In this document: positions 1 to 7,570 of the stretch, one piece after another
Position numbering within the stretch: position 1 is the stretch's first letter
Layout: each line of letters begins with the position of its first letter
Assembly (NCBI RefSeq): GCF_001949145.1
Contig: NW_019091648.1
Coordinates: 221,513-275,817, forward strand
DNA length: 54,305 nucleotides
Source: Acanthaster planci
Lineage: Eukaryota; Echinodermata; Asteroidea; Valvatida; Acanthasteridae
Direction: 5' to 3'
Made by a program: the position numbers and the translations under genes
Notes under the pieces: model-generated
What the model was told of the DNA's origin: nothing
The model's input: the letters and a program-made list of their open reading frames with translations, nothing else
Database searches by the model: none

Positions 1-477
1 ACACTGGACCCCTGGATCCCCCCCCCCATGGTAGCGGAGAAGACCCTTGGAACCCACCAGACTTGTACTTGTTGCTTGGTTTCACTCTTTGTAAGCTGCG
101 CAGGGGCGACCGGGATGGCCTCGGGCTGGCCCGCCGGATTGCACCGCCTCGTTCGGGGACGAACAAGAGTCCTCGGAGGGGGTGGTGTAGCGCCGGCGGG
201 TCCAGCCGGTGGGGGCACCAGCTCGGACCCACATGGAGTTGGCTGGCTGCCCGCGCTGGTTGCGAACGGCCTGCGGTTTTCCCGCCTCGCGCCTGCGCAG
301 TCCCTGCCGCCAGGCGCCCTGTTGGATTTGAGCTAAAAGGACGGATTATTTGTGGACGAGAGAAAAAGCAGATTTCCTGACAAAAATGGCGAGCTGCGGC
401 TGAGTGTTGTTCTTTACAGCGTCGAACCCTGTTCAGCGGGACACGCTACAGTATTACACCTATGAGTAAGTATGCCT
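1..477. other. GC-rich segment, no gene recognised
   Basis: The first ~430 bases are much richer in G and C than the AT-rich DNA that follows. Two overlapping plus-strand frames (28-336 and 63-380) are open, but their products are rich in Gly, Ala, Arg and Pro, as expected from reading GC-rich DNA, and match no family I know. The edge with the AT-rich Polinton fragment lies around 430-480. It may be the end of another mobile element or a CpG-rich host segment. Confidence 0.4.
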
Positions 478-577
478 AAAGCAAGCGTTAAAAAAAATTA
501 AAATAGTATATTTAAATGTATGACATTAAAAGTATCTTTCCTGATTCAAGAGTTGAAGAAAAAAGCTCCAAAAATAA

Positions 578-778
578 ACCTGGTTTCAAAGACCGCCTCT
601 GCTCGATCTTCGCATCTGGGCAGTCAAAAAGTGCTTAGGTAAAGAATTTACAATAAAAGAAATTGAAGCCCTAACTCCTCAAGATCAAGAAAAATTATTC
701 CAAATATATGAGGCATGCTTTGGACGAGAGATCGTAAATACACTGGGCAACTCGATTTTAAGGTTGTACACGCGTTAA
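578..778 (+). pseudogene. Polinton-fragment small gene, 5' end lost
   Basis: An open frame of about 66 codons without a start Met runs from a stop at 575 to TAA at 776-778. The product has a block containing IWAVKKCLGKEFTIKEIEAL followed by a Gln/Glu-rich helix and YEACFGREI. It looks like a genuine small helical protein because composition is balanced and no low-complexity run is present. I do not recognise the family. It lies just upstream of, and in the same direction as, the 59-aa gene at 791. Confidence 0.4.
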
Positions 779-790
779 TTAGGCATTGCC

Positions 791-970
791 ATGCCAGTAG
801 ATTTCCTCGATTTCAATATCGATTTAAATTCGGAAGAAGATTTTACGAGAGATTTAAATAACGACCCAATTATAAATCAATCAATGAGCCACTTTTTAAG
901 CGAGCTCTGTTTTAAATACAGCATTTATCTTTCACCCCTCGTAGCAACCTTAATTACGACAAAACATTAA
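791..970 (+). CDS. Small acidic protein (59 aa), Polinton fragment
   Basis: This is an intact short frame starting MPVDFLDFNIDL and ending in TAA at 968-970. The N-terminal half is acidic (Asp/Glu/Asn-rich). The C-terminal half is hydrophobic (YSIYLSPLVATLITT) and could be one membrane segment. It follows the 578-778 gene by 12 bp, in keeping with the packed layout. The family is not recognised. It could also be the N-terminal end of a longer gene cut by a frameshift. Confidence 0.4.
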   Translation: MPVDFLDFNIDLNSEEDFTRDLNNDPIINQSMSHFLSELCFKYSIYLSPLVATLITTKH

Positions 971-1014
971 ACTATTAATAAAAGCGCGTCTATTATAAAA
1001 CAAGCTATCAACAG

Positions 1015-1293
1015 AAAATCACCAGACGACAGCAACGCCAGCACCGAGTCCTGTCAAAACACAGGTGCACACGGTAACGAAAATTAAAACTCCCAAACGC
1101 GTGGAACAAGGCAAAAAAAACATTAGCGGAACATAATAGATAGATGAAGCAGCAGTTGGCCAAAATGAAAATAGGAGAATAAGAAGCGAGCACAAAAGCG
1201 GAAAATAAAATTTACAAAACGGTTCCCGAAAATAGAAATTTAATATTGGGCGGTTTAGCGATTGGAGCGTTCGCCGTATTTTAATTTAAAAAA
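1015..1293 (+). pseudogene. Basic protein with C-terminal membrane segment, broken
   Basis: Pieces of one coding region can be followed across stops. A Pro/Ala/Thr-rich part near 1036 leads into a Lys-rich part (IKTPKRVEQGKK), then a Lys/Gln/Glu helix. From about 1201 an open frame ends with NLILGGLAIGAFAVF and a stop at 1291-1293. The last 18 residues form a plausible single membrane span with the basic segment outside it. At least two stops or frameshifts separate the pieces. The same architecture, a basic or coiled stretch followed by a C-terminal span, recurs in the small genes at 35981-36400 and 36424-36675. Confidence 0.4.
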
Positions 1294-1423
1294 ATAAGTC
1301 AACGCCGGTAAAAGTTCAAACAGTCCAAACACCTCTATAAGGCCAAACCACCGCACCCACGCCCGAAATTTTAGACCGAGAAATCCTAGACATGGAATAA
1401 ATTTAAAATGCCTTATATTAAGA

Positions 1424-1628
1424 ATGAGTAACGCAAACATCAACATAAACGGGGTCGCCAATACGGTGTATTACGGCGCCGTAGTCAGCCCAATTTCAAT
1501 GGGTTTACGCCATGCTCGGTAAAAGGCTATTGAAAATTAAGCCGCCAGATTTGGATCGGTTGTCCATTGAAGACGTAGCAAAAATGACCGCCGTAGCCGT
1601 ATTGACAGCAAGTTTGCCTGGCGGTTAA
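1424..1628 (+). pseudogene. Small Polinton-fragment protein with one frameshift
   Basis: The first frame starts at 1424 with MSNANININGVANTVYYGAV and stops at 1520-1522 (32 aa). A second frame begins at 1512 (MLGKRLLKIKPPDLDRLS) and ends at 1626-1628. The two read naturally as one ~65-residue protein with a frameshift near 1515: an Asn-rich N-terminus, a short hydrophobic segment, then a basic 'KRLLKIKPPDLD' helix and an Ala-rich tail. I associate this layout with uncharacterised anthozoan proteins, but only from memory. It sits 43 bp upstream of the next gene. Confidence 0.42.
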
Positions 1629-1650
1629 AAAAGTAAAGTCGTAATAAAAA

Positions 1651-1670
1651 CCCATTTTTTAAAAGTTATA
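1651..1670 (+). promoter_or_regulatory. Candidate promoter motif upstream of 1671
   Basis: CATTTTTTAAAA at 1653-1664, followed by TTATA, lies immediately before the ATG at 1671. The same 12-mer occurs on the minus strand at 4302-4291 upstream of the ATG at 4271, and a one-T-shorter form lies at 36398-36408 upstream of the ATG at 36424. A promoter role is inferred only from this repeated placement. Confidence 0.4.
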
Positions 1671-2187
1671 ATGACAGAAGGAGGATTTGATCCAGAGGAA
1701 ATTGCACTGTTGGAGGATCAAGAAATACAAACGGATGACCAAGATTTCGTCGATAATAATTTACTTTCTGATCAAGAAGAAATTCAAGAAGAAACTTCTT
1801 TACAGAAGGTATTCCCGATGCGACAGGTGATACTTTAGAAAGAGGGAGAATGGTGTTTATTGATAACCCTAAAGTCATCGATTTTTATAAATTTTACAAA
1901 AAAATAAGGTAGATCGAATATACCAAAGCCTGCCTATGAAAATTTTGAATACATCACACGAAAGACACTTGTTTCACAAATACGAGGGCTTGTATTACAA
2001 AAATGAAATTACACCCATGACGGTATTACTTACAGACGAACGAAACCCAATAAAGTTTGTGTCGCTAGGCACGATAGCAAAGCGCTTTAGAATAGCCGGA
2101 TACAAAAGCGGATCGAAATATATTCGTGAAGAACTCGGTTTTATGGGATTACCAGAAAAAAAACGAGGCAAGCACAATCGGCATTAA
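1671..2187 (+). pseudogene. Acidic-start Polinton protein, frameshifted
   Basis: The gene starts at 1671 (MTEGGFDPEEIALLEDQEI), and its first 50 residues are strongly acidic. The first frame runs out near 1838. Sense continues in another frame from about 1803 (ERGRMVFIDNPKVIDFYKFY), and again from 1936 to 2187 with KYEGLYYKNEITP, LGTIAKRFRIAGYKSGSKYI and REELGFMGLPEKKRG. The C-terminus is basic (KKRGKHNRH). The complete product would be about 170 aa. I recall similar proteins in anthozoan Polintons but know no function. A DNA-binding or minor virion protein would fit the acidic-to-basic layout, and this is inference. It is followed 26 bp later by the coiled-coil gene at 2214. Confidence 0.5.
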
Positions 2188-2213
2188 ACGCCATTCAAAC
2201 TGAAAACATCGAG

Positions 2214-2937
2214 ATGTCAGCCCTTCCCCAAATATCGACACTGTAGCCTCGCTTACAGAGAATCAAACAGCACAAACCGAGGGTTTAGATTATATAGAGC
2301 TTAGATTATATAGAGAGCTTTTAGGTTTAGATAAAAATTGCAAACAACGAGAGGGCAATTACGATTAAATAAAGCTAAAATTACGGAAATTCAAGAAGAA
2401 ATTAGTCGTCAACCAGAAACTTCTGAAGATTCAGGTCGTTTACGTGAATCGCAAGATCAACTCGAAGGACTGCAAGCTCAAAGAGACATATTAAACGGCC
2501 AACTCCAGAGCCAAATATCGCAAGTTAAAGGTTTAATTAATTATGCTTCACAGTGACAAGATTCGAACTTTATTCAGAGAACAAGGCGTCACTATCGTAA
2601 GCATTTTAACAGCTTTTTCACTAGCCGGACGTACGATCGTATTGAGCATAGTGACCGCTGTGAGAGCAGCCGGCACGCCTAGTATTACGCCGGAATCGAC
2701 ACCAGAACCAACGCCAGCACCAAAGCCTCCATCCAAAGGAGGTATAAAAGATTGGATTTGAAGGCAACCGCAAAATTTAGCAAATGTGTTGAAGAAACTC
2801 GGGTTGAAAGCTTTGGGAGCATTACCCGGTCTCATTGGTAGTGTTTTAAGTTGGATATTCAACGTGGCGCAGATCACGTGTGGACTTTGTTTTTAGCGGT
2901 AGGCTATTTGATTTTGACTTTTATACAAAAAACGTAG
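2214..2937 (+). pseudogene. Coiled-coil, two-hydrophobic-segment protein (Polinton)
   Basis: Likely start Met at 2214. After a frameshift near 2245 the frame carries a Gln/Glu-rich coiled coil (about 2338-2550, KAKITEIQEEISRQPE). A shift at the 2550 stop leads to 2543-2761 with FREQGVTIVSILTAFSLAGR (first hydrophobic helix), a Pro-rich linker (PESTPEPTPAPKPPSKGG) and KDWI. After another stop come LKKLGLKALGALPGLIGSVL and a terminal hydrophobic segment ending at TAG 2935-2937. The Gly/Ala/Leu amphipathic helix next to a second span suggests a membrane-active or membrane-anchored protein. Proteins of this exact layout are common, uncharacterised, in anthozoan genomes by my recollection. It ends 27 bp before the palindrome at 2965. 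Confidence 0.55.
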
Positions 2938-2964
2938 GTTAATAAATAATTTCAAGCAAAAAAA

Positions 2965-2996
2965 TACCCCCTTTCTCAAATTTGAGAAAGGGGGTA
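2965..2996. terminator. Perfect 32-nt palindrome between convergent gene sets
   Basis: The sequence TACCCCCTTTCTCAAA followed by its exact reverse complement forms a stem of 16 bp without mismatch. It lies 27 bp after the stop of the plus-strand gene at 2937 and 28 bp before the stop of the minus-strand gene at 3024, exactly where both transcription directions must end. AATAAA occurs at 2941-2946. Hairpin-directed transcript ends are known in some large DNA viruses, so a bidirectional terminator or 3'-end signal is the natural reading. The function is inferred. Confidence 0.6.
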
Positions 2997-3023
2997 AATT
3001 TTTTCGCCTTTTATTTTTCTAAG

Positions 3024-3590
3024 TTAATACTTTATACAGCATAAAACATAGGTTTTGGCAATGGCAATGGCTCCTGTAGTTAAACACAGTTTTTCTTTGT
3101 TGTGTATGTCTAACGGTTTCCTGGGTGGTAAAATTGGCTTTACATTTGGATTCGGTAAACTTTTTGGGCTGGGTTCTTCTTCTTCTACTTGATCGTCAAA
3201 ATCGCTGGTTGAAACGGCGCCAGCGTTTAAACTCGGTTTAAACGCCTGTCCTTATATCTGCAGTCGCAATTTGTAAATTACTGTTGTAACCTTCAAACAT
3301 ACCGATGCGTAAGTCCATGTCCAAGGGAACCAAATATAAACCTGGAGCGACTACGAAATTTAGAGGTGTTTTCGCGTATTGCAACGAATCTTGAAATTGG
3401 TTTATCGATTGTTCGAGATTTGGCTCTGGATTTATTAGAGATTCCACTATGGTAATAAATTGTCGTGCGTCTAATCCGGTGCCAGGGACTAAAACGCTCG
3501 TCCTTGTTTGTGCCTAGGCTCCCAATAATGCGTAGACATAAGCTGGAATCGAGCGTGAGTTTCACTTCATGGTAAGCGGGTGGCAGTTCC
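3024..3590 (-). pseudogene. Polinton-fragment protein, two frameshifts
   Basis: Reading leftward, sense starts near 3590 with QELPPAYHEVKLTLDSS, shifts near 3500 to GLDARQFITIVESLINPEPN, and continues through FVVAPGLYLVPLDMDLRIGM. It shifts again near 3240 to an acidic, Pro-rich tail (DDQVEEEEPSPKSLPNPN, then PRKPLDIHNKEK) and ends at a TAA at 3024-3026. The product would be about 185 aa, with a folded beta-like N-terminal part and a disordered acidic tail ending in a short hydrophobic stretch. The family is not recognised. It lies directly before the palindrome at 2965 and about 25 bp after the upstream gene. Confidence 0.5.
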
Positions 3591-3615
3591 TGACATTGAA
3601 CAGACTTGGTTGAAG

Positions 3616-4271
3616 TTATTCGCCAAGTTTTTTCAAAAGATCTTTTTTAAAAACAGCCGCCCTTTCATTGGCTCGCGCTTCTGTTTTTGCTTGCACTTGG
3701 TGCTCAACTTCGGCTTTGTCCATTTTTGCTTCTTGCAATTTGGTCGTTGTGTTTGATCTAATCTTTTCTTTCATTTCGTTAAATTTGCGTAATTCACCCG
3801 TGATTAATACAAATTCTTCGTAAGAAATATCGCCGTCTTCAATCGCATGAGAGACGTATTCCTCAATTGTATTTAACTTTGCATCACAAAGCACTCGGGT
3901 TTGATCGTGTTTTTTTGGTTCTGTGTGTAAACTCTTACTGGCGTACTTTAACACAGCATAAGCCCCAAATGCTCCGATCGCGAGGCCTTCCATCACTAGT
4001 CCGATGGGACCAGTAATCGTCCCCAGGATGGCGGGGATTCCTATAGCGGCACTTGTGACGCCTATGACTTCCACGGAATGTTCCCCGTAACCGAGCGCAA
4101 TTATATAAGTTGTTTAATCGTTTTATAACTGGTCTCACGTGCATCACGCTCTTTTAGAATTTGCGATTTGATTTCTTCAATCTTTTGAAGGCGGTAAATT
4201 TTAGTCTCTGCCTGTTCGACTGAGTTTAATTCTGGGCACATGTCCAAATTCGGGTATACGTTTGTCGTCAT
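3616..4271 (-). pseudogene. Two-span membrane protein with C-terminal coiled coil
   Basis: The start ATG is at 4271 (MTTNVYPNLDMCPELNSVEQ). A helical region follows, then a frameshift near 4090-4110. From 4074 the frame is open to 3616: SAAIGIPAILGTITGPIGLV and GLAIGAFGAYAVLKYASK form one or two Gly/Ala/Ile membrane spans. After that come KLNTIEEYVSHAIEDGDISY, a predicted EF-hand-like helical block without calcium ligands, and a highly charged coiled coil ending KKDLLKKLGE. The total is about 215 aa. I have a clear recollection of uncharacterised anthozoan proteins with the same start and layout. The function is unknown. A virion membrane or assembly protein is possible because it lies in the packed accessory block. 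One frameshift makes this copy a pseudogene. Confidence 0.6.
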
Positions 4272-4302
4272 CTTTTTTATTATATACGCGTTTTAAAAAA
4301 TG
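4272..4302 (-). promoter_or_regulatory. Candidate promoter for the 4271 gene
   Basis: On the minus strand CATTTTTTAAAA (4302-4291) is followed by CGCGTATATAATAAAAAAG and then ATG at 4271. It combines the shared 12-mer seen at 1653-1664 with a TATAATAAAA box 10-18 bp before the start codon. The gap to the upstream gene is 58 bp, the largest inside the minus-strand block, so this is the likeliest internal promoter. Confidence 0.4.
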
Positions 4303-4329
4303 TCTAGCTCAATCAAAATTTTGCCGATA

Positions 4330-5007
4330 TTATTCAAGAGCTCGCTCGTTTTTAACAGAAAAAGGCAATTTACTGATGTTTCTGTCTATTAACTTTTTAG
4401 GCGTTTTACACGTCTCGGGTGTTGAGTTGCAGGGCCCGGTAGCTATCACGTCTAGCAAGTCTAAAGACTGTCCGTTATAAAAGTTTTCCAATGTATTTAA
4501 CTATTTGCAATGAACAAACGCGAGTTTCACGGAGTTTAAATCATACTTGCCTTCATAAATAACGTTGGTTAAAGGTTTGATTTTGGGTAAGTTCAATAGC
4601 TTAGGTAAGTTCAAGGTAAGTTCAATATTTAGTCGCAATTTGAGGTTGGGGTCCATAATAGCCAAAGTCACCCTTTTAGATTCTGAGTGAACCTTAAAGA
4701 CACGCCAGAGATCGAGTTTAACAAAAAGTCAAACCAGTCCATGTTATAATAACCGGGAGACACCACGGTGCATCCTCTTTGACCCTCGGGTAATGGTTGA
4801 GATGAGCTTCGAGGATAAAGTCTATCGTATATAGGTTCTGCTAGCCCCGTCAAAAAAAATCTTTTAGTTATTTCTCTTCTGGGGTCTGGTGGGTTGTACA
4901 GGAGAGTTTGTTATAGGTTGAGTGGGGGGATTCCTTTCATAAATTTCATCCAAGGCTCTGCCCCTCGAGCAATATGAGACTGATTTGATTTTTTTTATTG
5001 TCCACAT
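4330..5007 (-). pseudogene. Polinton-fragment protein, several frameshifts
   Basis: The start ATG is at 5007 (MWTIKKIKSV), 7 bp after the previous stop. The first frame ends near 4887 in PPTQPITNSPVQPTRP. Sense resumes with GLAEPIYDRLYPRSSSQPLP and CTVVSPGYYNMDWFDFLLNS, down to 4668. It shifts again to PKIKPLTNVIYEGKYDLNSV and ENFYNGQSLDLLDVIATGP, ending at TAA 4330-4332. The total is about 220 aa. The aromatic-rich middle and beta-like end suggest a folded structural protein. It is too short for the usual double-jelly-roll major capsid. The family is not recognised. Confidence 0.5.
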
Positions 5008-5014
5008 TGTAAGC

Positions 5015-5409
5015 TTAACGAGCCCGCGTTTCTAATGGTTGTCTTTGGTTTAACCGCGCTTCTAAAGTTGTGATTTCTTGGTTTAGCTGCTCGATTTCAT
5101 CAGCGATGATTCTGATTTCTTCTGCTAAAGTACCTCTTTTATTTACTTGGATCAATCTGGTTTTAGCTCTTTCTAGTAATTCTGAATTAGGAGAGACTTC
5201 TCTGAATCTATTCCAGGTGGTTTTCCGCCACTGACCCCCGCAGGCCTACCGTCAAAGTTTGTATCCCACTCAATTTTAATAGCGTTTGTTACGTTAAAAT
5301 ATCCAGCTTCAAGCTGAATGACAACTTTGTCGTCTTTGGTGTTTTTAATGACATCTTTCAATTTAAACGTCTGCTCACTTTCAGTCAAATAAAAAGAATG
5401 CGATTCCAT
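5015..5409 (-). pseudogene. Small protein with C-terminal coiled coil, one frameshift
   Basis: The start ATG at 5409 lies 1 bp after the stop of the upstream gene. The N-terminal 78 residues (MESHSFYLTESEQTFKLKDV, VVIQLEAGYFNVTNAIKIEW) look like a small beta-rich domain. A frameshift near 5210 leads into an Ile/Leu/Glu heptad region (EEIRIIADEIEQLNQEITTL) ending at a TAA at 5015-5017. The joined length would be about 130 aa. A coiled coil after a beta domain suits an oligomeric structural or fibre-like protein, which is inference only. Confidence 0.5.
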
Positions 5410-5410
5410 T

Positions 5411-5899
5411 TTATTTTATACAAATTTTAAACTTATTCACAGCGTTGTCCCAGTGTTTCTCCGATACTTGAAACAAGTCTTTTACAGTGGTTGTATCTGA
5501 TCCAGTTACATCTTGATAACAGCATGCTTTGAACGGTTTACCTCTAGAAATCTTACCTGCTAAAATTTGATTTAATTTGTCTTATATGATACCCGCTTGA
5601 CTTTGCGTCAATTTGATATTTAGTTGTTTCAAAGTTTTGTCTGACTTTGACTTTGGCTATTTGTAAACAAAACGCTGATTATATTTGCCGCCTACATTTT
5701 CCACTTCATCTGAATAAACGCGAGTTAATACTAATCCACAATCCCGGCATACGAGTTGAGATTATTCTCTTATTTCCATTCTGTTGACACGCGAGCAGGC
5801 ATCTTCTTTTATTTCCACATATGCCAATGGTGGAGGTTTTTCATTGATCAAAGTATAAAACTCTTGTATATCCGGCGGTAGGTAATAGCGAGGCATCAT
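5411..5899 (-). pseudogene. Zinc-ribbon protein, truncated and frameshifted
   Basis: The gene begins with a double Met (5899) and MPRYYLPPDIQEFYTLINEK, then an acidic segment ending DACSRVNRMEIRE. After a stop and frameshift near 5765, QLVCRDCGLVLTRVYSDEVE and GGKYNQRFVYK follow. The CxxC (VCRDCGLV) with an upstream Cys resembles a TFIIB-type or viral late-transcription-factor zinc ribbon in which a usual His/Cys partner may be missing (CSR). After an apparent internal loss, the end reads SDTTTVKDLFQVSEKHWDNA, with TAA at 5411-5413. The product is about 160 residues. A transcription role for the element is an inference. It could instead be any small zinc ribbon. Confidence 0.45.
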
Positions 5900-5903
5900 T
5901 TAC

Positions 5904-6158
5904 TCACGCGTACGAGTTGGTACTCGTATGAAAGGTCAACTCGTACAACTCCGTGTAAGTTGAAGTTCTTTGTTTGTGTATCTTATATTTTGGATTAATT
6001 TCCAACTGATTTTTGACATTGTCTGAATATAATTTTAAAGCAGCCCTCAACGCCCAGCAAATACACTCATTTTTGTTTTTAACATTAATGATTACATTTT
6101 TTACTGCCAAATATTTTGGAAGTTGAATAAAATATTGTGATTTTAGTGGAGTGTTCAT
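5904..6158 (-). pseudogene. Miniature remnant of Polinton DNA polymerase B
   Basis: The start MNTPLKSQYFIQLP (ATG 6158) is followed at once by LAVKNVIINVKNKNECICWA, LRAALKLYSDNVK and a short tail, with a stop at 5904 (about 84 aa). The right-hand copy has the same block (NVQNKNDSECIRWALRAAL, with LYSDNVKHRLEINANYK in another frame, near 31695-31820) preceded by about 220 extra codons and followed by the whole polymerase. The sequence just upstream of the ATG (AGAGACATGAACA) is the same at 6158 and 30912, which fixes the start. So this copy lost both the first ~220 codons after residue 14 and the exonuclease and polymerase domains, yet its frame is open. The next gene starts 4 bp after its stop. 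Confidence 0.65.
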
Positions 6159-6190
6159 GTCTCTGTTTTTACTTGGGGTTTTCAAATTTT

Positions 6191-7431
6191 ATTTCATTTT
6201 CTCAGAGCATCCGAGGGAGCCAGGGAAGCCCCATTTTTTGGACCGCGTGGGCTGGGAAGTAGCTGTGAAGGGTGAGTCAGTGGAAAAGATGGTCTGGGTC
6301 CGAATCGGCTAAACCCTACTACTGCAGGGTTCTCAGTGTACAGGGCTGCAAAAAAATTTTGTTCTGAAACTCACCCTTAAAAACAAGATGGTCTTCATGG
6401 GCCCATTCCATCACATGGACACTGAACAATTGGTATTAGCCCTGCTTTTAGTGGGGCAGTGAAGGAATAGGCTACTGGGATTTTTCAGGGGCCTTACAGG
6501 TCCACAAGCATCACAACTGATAATTGTAACTTTCAAGAAATCATATTTAATGAAAGGGCTGCATAGGACCGTGATCAGAATATTGACAAGAATGTATTAC
6601 ATGTATGTAATCAGTGCTCTGATTACCTTGGCAATTTCAGGGCACTGATTGTACATTATATTCGTGTCAATATTTATTTACAATGTTGTCAACAACCATA
6701 TGAGGCTTTTAAATTTGTATACTCATATATTCAGTATGGTTGTATTCCAAAGGCATATAATTGATGTATGTATATGGAGATATCATTAGATCCTCACTAA
6801 TATCGCATGCTCCCATTGAAATTATGAACATTTTGATAGGGCATTAAAAGGAGTAAATCTTTCTTAAGTGGATATCATCACTTAGGCACAGCACTCCCTC
6901 AGAGAGTTAAGTGTATCTTGTTTCCTGGTAGAGTTTGAGTGTTATTTATCTATGAATGATGCTTATTAACGATGGCAGCTGGAATGCATTGTGGAGAGAA
7001 GTACAGCAGTTTACCCCAGCTCTTTTTTTGGGGGGGGGTGTTCAACTTCCCACCTCAGCTCTTAACCATTATTATTTTTTTTAACTTTCAACAATGGCAA
7101 ACCTGAATACTGCTGTAGGAAAGATCAAAATCATGAGGTTTCATGTAAATGGTGCCAGAAACAAAAGAGAGATCCGTTTCTCTCCAAGCGGGGTTTAAAT
7201 TTTCTGGTAAAAAAGACCCCCAAACACACATAATTACTGACCATCTCTGTGCACGTAATTATCAGAAAATTATGATGATACTTGCACCCCATGGAGCCTA
7301 CTTGTCTATATCAAATAATTATTACCGCCATATTTCTGTTAAACTGTTATTTTCTTCTCAATGTTTTGATGTTCAATGTTGATGTGAATTAAGTGTACGT
7401 ATCATTCTAATGCTGACCTTTTCCATTTACG
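6191..7431. other. Non-coding stretch, no gene seen
   Basis: The sequence is moderately AT-rich with poly-T and poly-G runs near 7025-7080. The only frame of note, 7149-7382, matches nothing. An imperfect inverted repeat at 6579-6675 is listed separately. Confidence 0.5.
6579..6675. repeat. Imperfect inverted repeat (foldback candidate)
   Basis: The left arm starts AATATTGACAAGAATGTATT and continues to AATCAGTGCTCTGA. The right arm (about 6639-6675), read on the minus strand, begins AATATTGACACGAATATAAT and ends CAATCAGTGCCCTGA. Arms are about 38-45 bp with a few mismatches and one small gap, and the loop is about 15 bp. It could be a short foldback MITE. No target duplication was identified. 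Confidence 0.5.
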
Positions 7432-7570
7432 GCTTGTTTGTTTGTTTATTGGGTTGTTTGTTTATTGGGGTGTTGGGGTTGTTTGTTGGGTTGTTTGTTT
7501 GTTTGTTGGGTTATTGGGGGTGTTTGTTGGGTTGTTTGTTGGGTTGTTTGTTTGTTTGTTTGTTTGTTGG
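7432..7570. repeat. G/T-rich simple repeat
   Basis: The array is built from GTTTGTTT and TTGGGTTGTTTGTTGGG variants. The plus strand contains only G and T apart from a few As, and GGG triplets recur at short spacing. A G-quadruplex on the plus strand is possible in principle. Confidence 0.75.

Larger units (their letters stand above)
478..6190. mobile_element. Polinton/Maverick-like element, left fragment
   Basis: This AT-rich stretch holds about ten short genes: a plus-strand set (578-2937) and a minus-strand set (3024-6158). They converge on a perfect palindrome at 2965-2996. The minus-strand set ends with a remnant of the same polymerase found nearly full-length at 30912-34778. Gaps between the minus genes are very small (4, 1, 7, 58 and about 25 bp), as in compact viral genomes. 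Nearly every gene has one or more frameshifts, so the copy is dead. No terminal inverted repeat was identified, and both boundaries are approximate. No capsid, ATPase or protease gene was recognised. The assignment rests on the polymerase remnant and on recalled resemblance of several proteins to uncharacterised proteins in coral and anemone genomes. Confidence 0.72.

Noticed and set aside
478-6190. Presence of a major capsid, packaging ATPase or adenain-type protease
   Set aside because: No frame long enough for a double-jelly-roll capsid, no Walker A/B pair and no protease catalytic pattern was seen on either strand.
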